A program made the translations under genes and the position numbers. Shown one piece after another: positions 44,830 to 53,584 of a stretch of DNA of 64,000 nucleotides. The stretch's first letter is position 1, and each line of letters opens with the position of its first letter. The stretch is from Rhodanobacter sp. GTDB lineage: Bacteria > Pseudomonadota > Gammaproteobacteria > Xanthomonadales > Rhodanobacteraceae. The notes under the pieces are model-generated. The model searched no databases. It was given only the letters and a program-made list of their open reading frames with translations, and was not told the DNA's origin. The stretch is from contig SCRO01000046.1 of assembly GCA_004298505.1 (NCBI GenBank), forward strand, positions 23,589-87,588, in the 5' to 3' direction.

Positions 44830-45100
44830 TGATGGCCACGCGACTCCATAGTGTGGCTTTGCTGCGGCGGGTAGCGGCAGCAATCGCTCTGCCGGGTTGG
44901 CGCTTGCAGACAACCGGCGCGGGCGCGTGGCATCCGGTGAGTGCGCAGATGCTGCGCTGTGGCATGCGTCGCCTGGCTGGTCTACAAATTCTGAGCAGCA
45001 ACACGGAGAGCAATGTGTCGACGTTGAGCCTCCGACTGGTCACCCGGCTCGCCCGCGGCGAGGTGGCCTGACGCCGACGCAAGGGTGGCGGATCGGCCTG

Positions 45101-45133
45101 CGTCCGTCTGTCCGCAAAGTGTCCGCGGACACT
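45101..45133 (+). promoter_or_regulatory. Candidate enhancer/UAS: perfect 16-bp palindrome plus TGTCCG half-sites
   Basis: CGTCCGTCTGTCCGCAAAGTGTCCGCGGACACT; AGTGTCCGCGGACACT (45118-45133) is its own reverse complement; about 100 bp upstream of the predicted sigma-54 start. Confidence 0.75.
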
Positions 45134-45197
45134 CGCATGGCGTGGATGAAATCCCGCAAGCTGTTGAATTGCAGTACCTGATTCAGTTTCCGTGGCG

Positions 45198-45213
45198 TGG
45201 CACGCGGATTGCA
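45198..45213 (+). promoter_or_regulatory. Sigma-54 (RpoN) -24/-12 promoter
   Basis: TGGCACG-CGGA-TTGCA, exact match to TGGCACG-N4-TTGCA; about 45 bp before the adaptor gene. Confidence 0.9.
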
Positions 45214-45257
45214 GAGCCTCGTGTGTAACCGCATGGCATGCGGTCAGGGACGGCACG

Positions 45258-46529
45258 ATGATCCGCGATACCTCCGCAACCGACCGCCTGGTCGAGGTCA
45301 AGCCCAATCGCAAGCGACAGCTGATCCTGGCCGGTATCGGCGTTGTCGTCGTGGCCCTGCTGGTATGGCTGGCGCCGAGGATCGGCCGGCTGTTCTCGGC
45401 CTCCGGCTCGGTGAGCGCATCGCGCCTGTCGTTCGCCACCGTCGAGCGCGGGCCGTTCGTGCGCGACATCGCCGCCGAGGGCAAGGTGGTCGCCGCGGTC
45501 AGCCCCACCTTGTACGCCACCTCCGGCGGTGCGGTCACCCTCAAGGTGCACGCCGGCGACACGGTGACCAAGGGCCAGGTGCTGGCCACCATCGACAGCC
45601 CCGAGCTGACCAACAAGCTGGCGCAGGAGCAGAGCAACGCCGACGCGATGCAGGTCGATTACCTGCGCGCGCAGGTGGATGCGCGCAAGCAGCGTTCGGC
45701 GCTGCAGAAGGCCTACGACAACGCCAAGATCGACCAGCAGACGGCCGAACGCGACCTGGCCCGCTACGCAAAAGCCTTTCACGAGGGTGCCGTGCCGAGC
45801 ATGGACGTCGACCGCGCCAAGGACACCCTGGACAAGGCCAACATCGCTGTCGCGCATGCACGCAGTGATCTGGGCATGGACAACGCCAGCCTCAATTTCG
45901 ACATCCAGTCGAAAAAGCTGGCACACGATCGCCAGCTGCTGCTGGTGGGCGACCTCAAGCGCCAGGTCGATGACCTCAACGTGAAGTCGCCGGTGGATGG
46001 CCAGGTCGGCCAGCTGTTCATCGCCGAAAAGGCCACCGTCGCCAAGGACGCCAAGCTGCTCAGCGTGATCGACCTGTCGGCGTTGCAGGTGGAAATGCAG
46101 GTGCCGGAAAGCTTCGCGCGCGATCTTGGCATCGGCATGACCGGCGAGATCAGTGGCAACGGCCATACCTGGAAGGGCATCGTCAGTGCAATTTCGCCCG
46201 AAGTGGTCAACGGCCAGGTCGCCGCCCGCCTGCGCTTCGATGGCAGCACGCCCAAACAGCTGCGCCAGAACCAGCGCCTGTCGGTACGCGTGCTGCTGGA
46301 CAAGCGCAGCAACGTGCTGACCGTGCAGCGCGGCTCCTTCGTCGACGAATCCGGCGGCAGCTATGCCTACGTGGTACGCGACGGCATCGCGACCAAGACC
46401 CCGATCCGCGTCGGCGCCTCCAGCATCGACAAGGTGGAGATTCTCGAAGGCCTGAAGGAAGGCGACAAGATCGTGATTTCCGGGACCGACAATTTCAAGG
46501 GCACGGCGAAGGTCGCGATCAGTAACTGA
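45258..46529 (+). CDS. Periplasmic adaptor subunit (HlyD/MacA-like)
   Basis: N-terminal TM, VEVKPNRKRQLILAGIGVVVVALLVWL; coiled coil; lipoyl-like KVHAGDTVTKGQVLATIDSPEL. Confidence 0.9.
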   Translation: MIRDTSATDRLVEVKPNRKRQLILAGIGVVVVALLVWLAPRIGRLFSASGSVSASRLSFATVERGPFVRDIAAEGKVVAAVSPTLYATSGGAVTLKVHAGDTVTKGQVLATIDSPELTNKLAQEQSNADAMQVDYLRAQVDARKQRSALQKAYDNAKIDQQTAERDLARYAKAFHEGAVPSMDVDRAKDTLDKANIAVAHARSDLGMDNASLNFDIQSKKLAHDRQLLLVGDLKRQVDDLNVKSPVDGQVGQLFIAEKATVAKDAKLLSVIDLSALQVEMQVPESFARDLGIGMTGEISGNGHTWKGIVSAISPEVVNGQVAARLRFDGSTPKQLRQNQRLSVRVLLDKRSNVLTVQRGSFVDESGGSYAYVVRDGIATKTPIRVGASSIDKVEILEGLKEGDKIVISGTDNFKGTAKVAISN

Positions 46530-46534
46530 CTGCC

Positions 46535-46615
46535 GGGAATGGGTAATGGGTAATGGGTAAGGCGAAAGGCATGCGGCCCAGGGCTTTTAACTATTCTCCA
46601 TTCCCTATTCCCACT
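46535..46615. repeat. G-rich/C-rich mini element (copy E) with canonical G4 motif
   Basis: GGGAATGGGTAATGGGTAATGGG ... CTATTCTCCATTCCCTATTCCCA. Confidence 0.85.
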
Positions 46616-46673
46616 CCATCGAACCACACATTCCGAACCACTGTGCACTTCAACGACAACGAGTAACCACGCT

Positions 46674-47393
46674 ATGTTGAAAATGACTCACCTGTCCAAG
46701 GTCTACCGCACCGAAGTGGTGGAAACCTATGCGTTGCGCGATTTCAACATCGACGTGAAAGAGGGCGAGTTCGTCGCCGTGACCGGCCCGTCCGGTTCGG
46801 GCAAGACCACCTTCCTGACCATCGCCGGCCTGCTGGAGACTTTTTCCGGTGGCGAATACCACCTCGACGGCATTGAGGTGAGCAACCTCAACGACAACGC
46901 GCGCTCGAAGATCCGCAACGAGAAGATCGGCTTCATCTTCCAGGCGTTCAACCTGATTCCCGACCTCAACGTGTTCGACAACATCGAGGTGCCGCTGCGC
47001 TACCGCGGCATGAAGGGTGCCGAGCGCAAGCAGCGCATCATGGAATCGCTGGAGCGCGTCGGCCTGGTCTCGCGCGCCAAGCACTACCCGGCCGAACTCT
47101 CCGGCGGCCAGCAGCAACGCGTGGCGATCGCCCGCGCGCTGGCCGGCGGCCCGCGCCTGTTGCTGGCCGATGAACCGACCGGCAACCTCGACACCCAGAT
47201 GGCGCGCAGCGTGCTGGAGTTGATCGAGGACATCCACCGCGACGGCGCCACCATCGTGATGGTCACGCACGACCCGGAACTGGCCGCCCGCGCCCAGCGC
47301 AACGTGCACATCATCGACGGCCAGGTGGTCGATCTGGCGGAGGAGCCGCGCTTCCACACGCACGCCGATGCAGCCGCGCAAACCCACCCCTGA
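46674..47393 (+). CDS. ABC transporter ATP-binding protein (MacB/LolD type)
   Basis: [50 protein letters not shown]. Confidence 0.95.
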   Translation: MLKMTHLSKVYRTEVVETYALRDFNIDVKEGEFVAVTGPSGSGKTTFLTIAGLLETFSGGEYHLDGIEVSNLNDNARSKIRNEKIGFIFQAFNLIPDLNVFDNIEVPLRYRGMKGAERKQRIMESLERVGLVSRAKHYPAELSGGQQQRVAIARALAGGPRLLLADEPTGNLDTQMARSVLELIEDIHRDGATIVMVTHDPELAARAQRNVHIIDGQVVDLAEEPRFHTHADAAAQTHP

Positions 47394-47405
47394 TCCGTGC
47401 GTTGT

Positions 47406-47508
47406 TGTAGGAGCGCACCCTGTCCACAAGGGACTTCCTGCGGTCGTGCGCGAATGCTTTTCGGTGATGTGGCAAAAGCTCGCGCACAGGGTGCGCTCCT
47501 ACAAATTT
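47406..47508. repeat. REP-like inverted repeat between ABC ATPase and permease
   Basis: GTAGGAGCGCACCCTGTCCACAAGGG... / ...GCGCACAGGGTGCGCTCCTAC. Confidence 0.8.
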
Positions 47509-47539
47509 GCTGACGAACACCACTGCACAGGTATTTCGA

Positions 47540-48850
47540 ATGTTCGCTTATTACCTCCAACTCGGCCTGCGCAGCCTGCGCCGCAATCCGGCGCTGACCG
47601 CCCTGATGGTGATTGCGATCGGCTTCGGCGTGGCCGCGTCGATGACCACCTATGCGGTGTTCCGGGCGGTGTCGGGTGATCCGATCCCGTGGAAGTCGGG
47701 TCAGTTGTTCGTGCCGCAGATCGACAGCTGGGGCCCGGGTCAGGGTCGTCAGGCCGGCGATCTGCCGGATGCGTTGAGCTATACCGATGCGATGGCGCTG
47801 ATGCGGGCACACGTCGCTCATCGGCAAACCGTGATCTATCCGGTGGGCTTGTCGTTGATTCCGACCGGGCAGACCGCCAAACCCATTGCGGCGCACGGCT
47901 ACGCCACCTATACCGACTTTTTCAGCATGTTCGACGTGCCGTTCCTGTACGGCAGCAGCTGGCCGGTGTCGGACGATACCGGGCGCGGCAATGCCGTGGT
48001 GATTACCCGCAAGCTCAATCAGCGCCTGTTCGGTGGCGCCGACAGTGTCGGCAAGGTGATCAACCTGGACGGTAGCGACTACCGCGTGAGTGGCGTGATC
48101 CGGGACTGGAATCCCAAGCCGCGCTTCTTCGACGTGGCCAATGGCAGCGGGTTCGGTGGCGAAGCAGACTTCTATATGCCGTTCACACGCGCCATCGATT
48201 TGCAGATCGGTACCGACGGCAACAACAACTGCACCAAGGTGGCGGCTGCCGGCTGGGACGGCTGGCTGCATTCGAGTTGCGTGTGGATCGCGTATTGGGT
48301 GGAGTTGCCGACGGCCGCGGCGGTCGCGCGCTATCGCGACTATCTCAAGGGCTACGCCGCCGATCAGCGCAAGTCGGGTCGTTTCGACTGGACTCCAGCG
48401 GTGCGATTGAGCGATGTATCGCAATGGCTAAACCTCCAACACGTGGTGCCGCCGGAGACGCGAGTATCGATGCTTATCTCGCTGGGCTTCCTGGTGGTGT
48501 GCCTGGTCAACACGATCGGCCTGCTGCTGGCCAAGTTCATGCGCCGTGCACCGGAGATCGGCGTGCGTCGCGCATTGGGGGCGTCGCGGCGCGAAATCTA
48601 CAAGCAGTTTTTGCTGGAGGCGGCTGCCGTGGGGCTTGCCGGCGGTGTTCTGGGTCTGTTGCTGACAGGCGTCGGCATGCTGGGCGTGGGGCTGGTATTC
48701 GAAGCGGACGTCGCCCGACTGGCGCACATGAACCTGTCGCTGGTGATGCTGACTGTGCTGGTGGCCGTGGTCGCCACGCTGCTGGCGGCGCTCTACCCGA
48801 CCTGGCGCGCGGCCAGCGTGCAGCCGGCCTGGCAGCTGAAGTCCAACTGA
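47540..48850 (+). CDS. ABC transporter permease 1 (FtsX/MacB type)
   Basis: MFAYYLQLGLRSLRRNPALTALMVIAIGFGVAASMTTYAVFRAVSGDPIP...APEIGVRRALGASRREIYKQFLLEAA. Confidence 0.92.
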   Translation: MFAYYLQLGLRSLRRNPALTALMVIAIGFGVAASMTTYAVFRAVSGDPIPWKSGQLFVPQIDSWGPGQGRQAGDLPDALSYTDAMALMRAHVAHRQTVIYPVGLSLIPTGQTAKPIAAHGYATYTDFFSMFDVPFLYGSSWPVSDDTGRGNAVVITRKLNQRLFGGADSVGKVINLDGSDYRVSGVIRDWNPKPRFFDVANGSGFGGEADFYMPFTRAIDLQIGTDGNNNCTKVAAAGWDGWLHSSCVWIAYWVELPTAAAVARYRDYLKGYAADQRKSGRFDWTPAVRLSDVSQWLNLQHVVPPETRVSMLISLGFLVVCLVNTIGLLLAKFMRRAPEIGVRRALGASRREIYKQFLLEAAAVGLAGGVLGLLLTGVGMLGVGLVFEADVARLAHMNLSLVMLTVLVAVVATLLAALYPTWRAASVQPAWQLKSN

Positions 48851-48867
48851 CAGCGAGGAGATCGACC

Positions 48868-50091
48868 GTGCAGATCAAACCGATTCTCACCGCCCTGCGC
48901 CATCACAAGGCCGGCACCGTATTGATCGTGGTGCAGATCGCGCTGACCTTGGCGATCGTCTGCAACGCGCTGTTCATCATCCATCAGCGCGTGGCACAAC
49001 TGTCACAACCCAGTGGCCTTGAAGAGGCGAACCTTATCCGCATCCAGAACCAGTGGGTAGGCAAAGCCGACGACAAGGCCTACGGCTCATTGATGGCAAC
49101 CGATCTGGCTACCTTGCGAAGGCTGCCCGGTGTCGCCGATGCCTATGCCACCAACTCGGTGCCTTTGAGTGGTGGTGGCTGGTCGATGTCGCTGCGGCTC
49201 AAGGCTGATCAATCGGCACCGAGCGCGCAGACGGCCATCTATTTTTCGGACGACCACACGCTCTCCACGCTGGGCCTGAAACTGGTGGCAGGGCGCAACT
49301 TTCGCGCTGACGACATCCGCCCGATGAGTGCCAAGGACGATCTCCTGCACCCGGCGGTAATCATCGTCACCCGCACGTTGGCCGACAAGCTGTTTCCGAC
49401 CTCCACGGCCGTGGGAAAGACGGTCTACCTGGCCAACCACGTCAGCACCATCATCGGTGTGGTCGAGCGCATGCAAACTCCCTGGTTGGGCATGAGCTGG
49501 GGCAGCGCCGCATCGACATTGGTGCCATTTCGGCTGCTCACCGATGGCACTAATTACGTGATCCGTACCCAACCCGGGCAGCTCGACAGGGTGCGGCGCA
49601 GCGCACCGGAGGCCTTGTTTGCGCAGAACCGGATGCGGGTGATCCCTGACCAGCATGGGGTGGAGACGTTCCGGCAGATCCGCGCCGATGCCTATGCCAG
49701 CGATCGCGGCATGGCGATTCTGATGGCGGTGATCTGCGTCATGCTGCTGGCGATTACCGCCGCGGGCATTGTCGGCTTGACCAGCTTCTGGGTCGGTCAG
49801 CGGCGCAAGCAGATCGGCGTGCGCCGTGCGCTCGGCGCCACCCGCGGCGACATCCTCAGTTACTTCCTCACCGAAAACCTGCTCATCGGCATGGGCGGGG
49901 TGTTGCTTGGTATCGCCCTGGCGATCGGCCTGAACCTGTGGATGGTGACCCGCTTCGAGATGCAGCACCTGTCGCTGTGGTACGTGCTGGCCGGTGCCGT
50001 CGCGCTGCTGCTGCTCGGTCAGGGCGCGGTGCTGGCGCCCGCGCTGCGTGCGTCGCGGGTGCCGCCGGTAGAAGCGACGAGGTCCGTGTGA
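48868..50091 (+). CDS. ABC transporter permease 2 (FtsX/MacB type), GTG start
   Basis: VQIKPILTALRHHKAGTVLIVVQIALTLAIVCNALFIIHQR...KQIGVRRALGATRGDILSYFLTENLL. Confidence 0.9.
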   Translation: MQIKPILTALRHHKAGTVLIVVQIALTLAIVCNALFIIHQRVAQLSQPSGLEEANLIRIQNQWVGKADDKAYGSLMATDLATLRRLPGVADAYATNSVPLSGGGWSMSLRLKADQSAPSAQTAIYFSDDHTLSTLGLKLVAGRNFRADDIRPMSAKDDLLHPAVIIVTRTLADKLFPTSTAVGKTVYLANHVSTIIGVVERMQTPWLGMSWGSAASTLVPFRLLTDGTNYVIRTQPGQLDRVRRSAPEALFAQNRMRVIPDQHGVETFRQIRADAYASDRGMAILMAVICVMLLAITAAGIVGLTSFWVGQRRKQIGVRRALGATRGDILSYFLTENLLIGMGGVLLGIALAIGLNLWMVTRFEMQHLSLWYVLAGAVALLLLGQGAVLAPALRASRVPPVEATRSV

Positions 50092-50227
50092 TGCCGAAAA
50101 ACCGGCCACAGCCACGCAGGGTGGCCACTGCCCGCCGCGCCACCTCACCAGGCCAAGGCTTTTTCATGGGACGAGCGGATGGCGGACGGTGCCCGCCCTG
50201 CGACGGCGACGTTTTGGAGGGGACGTG

Positions 50228-51270
50228 ATGTTTGGCTATTACCTGGAACTGGTACTGCGCAGTCTCAAGCGCAACAAGGTGCTGACCGCGCTGATGGTGC
50301 TGGCGATCGCACTGGGCATCGGTGCGTCGATGACCACGCTGACCGTGCTGCATGTGCTGTCGGGTGATCCGCTGCCAGGGCGCAGCAGCACGTCGTATTA
50401 CCCGCAGATCGATCCGCGCGACAGGTGGCTATGCCAGAAACAAGGCGCCGCCAGATCAGTTGGCCTGGATCGACGCGATGAATCTGCTGCATGCCCGTCG
50501 CGCCGTGCGCCAGGTGGCGATGACCGCGGGCCAGGTGGTGGTGCAGCCGCCGCAGGGAAGTAGCCGTGCGTTCTTTGCCAGTGCGCGCTATACCTCGGCC
50601 GATTTCTTCACGATGTTCGAGGTGCCGTTTGCCTACGGCAGCGGCTGGACGGCGGCGGACGATGCGCGGCAGGCGCATGTAGTGGTCATTGCGCGTGATC
50701 TTGCCGTCAAGCTTTATGGCGCGGATCACGCGGTCGGCAAGTCGCTGCGGCTTGGCAAGGATGTTTTTCGTGTGGTCGGGGTGATCGATCCGTGGCAGCC
50801 GGTACCGCGTTTCTACGACCTGACCCAGGGCAGCTATGCCAAGGTCGAGCAGGTGTTCATGCCGCTGGAAACCGCGATAGCGCTGAAGCAGCCGACTGAA
50901 GGAAACTTCATGTGCTGGGGCGATCAGGCCCTCAACAACAAGGACATGAAATGGGCCTCCTGCACCTGGATTCAGTTCTGGGCACAGCTGGATACGCCCG
51001 CCCAGGTGGTGAGCTATCGCGATTATCTGGTGCATTACTCGCAGAAACAAAAAGCGCTGGGTCGTTTCCAGCGGCCGCCAAATGTCCGCTTGCACGACTT
51101 GATGGGTTGGCTTGATGTCAATCATGTCGTGCCGGGCAGTGTGCAGTTGCAGACGCTGCTGGCGCTTGGCTTCATGCTGGTATGCCTGGTCAATACCGTG
51201 GCCTTGTTGCTGGTGAAATTCTTGCGACGCGGCGCTGAACTGGGTATCCGCAGGGCGATGGGCGCTTCGA
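50228..51270 (+). pseudogene. Frameshifted, truncated paralog of permease 1
   Basis: MFGYYLELVLRSLKRNKVLTALMVLAIALGIGASMTTLTVLHVLSGDPLPGRSSTSYYPQIDPRD then frame change near 50420-50432 to GGYARNKAPPDQLAWIDAMNLLHA...FLRRGAELGIRRAMGAS. Confidence 0.9.
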
Positions 51271-51802
51271 ATATGTGCTGCGCACGGCGCCGGGTGCGCG
51301 CGACGCCACGTTGCACGACCTGCCCAGGGTGCTCGATGGCGTCGACAGTCGTCGCATCATCACCGAACGCCACAGCTATGCGCAGACGGTGAAGTCCTAT
51401 TTTCACGACGACCGCGCGCTGATCTGGTTGCTGCTGCTGGTGGTGATCGGCTGCCTGCTGGCCTTGTCCGCACTGGGCGTGGTTGGGCTGTCCAGTTTCT
51501 GGGTGCAGCAGCGCACGCACCAGATCGGCATTCGTCGCGCCATCGGTGCCACCCGGCGCGACATCATGCTGTATTTCCAGATCGAGAACCTGCTGATTGT
51601 AGGTGTCGGCATCGCGCTGGGTTCGCTGTGTGCAGTGGTGTTGAACTTGTTGCTGATGAAGCACTACGAACTGCCACGGCTGCCGTTGTCCTACCTGTCG
51701 ATCGGCGCGCTGGTTCTGTGGCTGCTTGGCCAGCTGGCGGTGCATGGCCCGGCACTGCGTGCGGCTGCCGTGCCGCCGGTGGTGGTGACGCGGAGTGTGT
51801 GA
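51270..51802 (+). pseudogene. C-terminal remnant paralogous to permease 2, joined by deletion to the preceding permease
   Basis: EYVLRTAPGARDATL...GVVGLSSFWVQQRTHQIGIRRAIGATRRDIMLYFQIENLLI...PPVVVTRSV parallels permease 2 NYVIRTQPGQLDRV...PPVEATRSV. Confidence 0.88.
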
Positions 51803-51968
51803 AATGACTGTGTCAGGTATACGCGCGCCGCCGCATGGCGACCGCTACAAGGCAGCCCGTACGGGTTGCCTACATGGCGGCGTTATCACTCGGTCGTGTA
51901 TCGACATACACTCTCTCACTCTTCCTTGCCCTGCGGTCAACCCGATCCCGGCGCGAGGTGCTCGGGAT

Positions 51969-53330
51969 ATGAAGGCAGGCTCTGAAATGACCCGCAGCGT
52001 ACTGATCATCGATGACAACCCGGCCGTGGGCGAGGCGTTGTCGCTGGCGTTGTCATTGCACGACATCCATCCGCTTACGGCGCTGACGCCGGAGCAGGGG
52101 CTGGCGCTGCTGGGGCGCGAGACGGTCGACGTGGTGATCCAGGACATGAACTTCAGCGCCGACACCACCTCGGGCACGGAAGGCGTGGCGTTGTTCCGCG
52201 CGATCCGCGAGCGCTATCCGGACCTGCCGGTCATCCTGCTCACCGCGTGGACGCATCTGGAAACCGCGGTGGAACTGGTCAAGGCCGGTGCCGCCGACTA
52301 TCTGGCCAAGCCGTGGGACGACAACAAGCTGTTGGCCACGGTGGAGAACCTGCTGGAGCTGTCCGAGTCCAGTCGCGAGGTGAGCCGCAGTCGACGCGAA
52401 CGCCGCCAGCGGCGCGAAGCGCTGCGCCAGAAGTACGACCTGGATGGTCTGGTGTTCGCGTCCGAGGCCATGGCGCGCACCCTGGACCTGGCCTGCCAGG
52501 TCGCCCGCTCCGACGTGTCGGTACTGATCACCGGCCCCAACGGTACCGGCAAGGAACGCATCGCTACGATCATGCATGCGAACTCGCCGGTGGCGCGCGG
52601 TCCGTTCATCGCGGTCAATTGCGGTGCGCTGCCGGGCGAGTTGATCGAAGCGGAACTGTTCGGTGCCGAGGCCGGTGCCTATACCGGCGCGAACAAGGCG
52701 CGCGAGGGCCGCTTCGAACTGGCCGATGGCGGCACGCTGCTGCTGGACGAGATCGGCAACCTGCCGCTGCCGGGCCAGATGAAGCTGCTGCGCGTGCTGG
52801 AAACCGGTCGGTTCGAGCGACTCGGTTCCGGCAAGACGCGCCAGGCCAAGGTGCGCGTGCTGAGCGCGACCAATGCTGACCTCAAGGCGATGATCCGCGC
52901 CGGCACCTTCCGTGAGGATCTGTACTACCGGCTCAACGTGATCGAGGTGAACCTGCCGCCGCTCGCCGGGCGCAACGACGATATCCTGCCGCTGGCCGAG
53001 TTCTTCCTCGACGGCCGGGGCGAGTTGGGTGACCCTGCGCGCGAGGCCCTGCTCGGCTATCCGTGGCCGGGCAACGTGCGCGAACTGAAGAATGCGATCG
53101 AGCGCGCCGCCTTGCTGGCCGGGGACGGCCCGATCACGCCGGAGCTGCTCAACTTGCCGCAGTATGTCTCCACCGTCCGCCGAGATCTCGACGAACCCAG
53201 TCGCGAGGTGGTAGAGAACGCGTTGCAACAGGCTGGCGGTGTAGTCAGCCGCGCGGCGCGGCAGCTGGGTCTGTCGCGGCAGGCGCTGTACCGGCGGATA
53301 GAGCGCTACGGACTGGCGGCGTCGAACTGA
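51969..53330 (+). CDS. NtrC-family sigma-54-dependent response regulator (start 51969 or 51987)
   Basis: Receiver VLIIDDNPAVGEALSLALS; AAA+ ELFGAEAGAYTGANKAREGRFELADGGTLLLDEIGNL; C-terminal Fis HTH SRAARQLGLSRQALYRRIERYGL. Confidence 0.95.
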   Translation: MKAGSEMTRSVLIIDDNPAVGEALSLALSLHDIHPLTALTPEQGLALLGRETVDVVIQDMNFSADTTSGTEGVALFRAIRERYPDLPVILLTAWTHLETAVELVKAGAADYLAKPWDDNKLLATVENLLELSESSREVSRSRRERRQRREALRQKYDLDGLVFASEAMARTLDLACQVARSDVSVLITGPNGTGKERIATIMHANSPVARGPFIAVNCGALPGELIEAELFGAEAGAYTGANKAREGRFELADGGTLLLDEIGNLPLPGQMKLLRVLETGRFERLGSGKTRQAKVRVLSATNADLKAMIRAGTFREDLYYRLNVIEVNLPPLAGRNDDILPLAEFFLDGRGELGDPAREALLGYPWPGNVRELKNAIERAALLAGDGPITPELLNLPQYVSTVRRDLDEPSREVVENALQQAGGVVSRAARQLGLSRQALYRRIERYGLAASN

Positions 53331-53584
53331 GATCGCGTACTTGTCGCACTACCGCCGTCGTACAAAGATGGACCATGGAAACGGAGGAGTTGTCGCATGA
53401 TTTTCCCAGGTCCACTGGCCGTCTTGGCGACGCTGCTTGCCGCCGCCACGGGCCGACAACATGGCTGCCGTGATGAGTCCGCAGCGGCCGTGGCAGAATG
53501 CCCGTCCGCCGGTGGATGGCGCACTGGAACCGAGGGGCCCGGCATGTCGATGAGCGGTTCACGCCCTATCGGGGGCCGCCGGCG

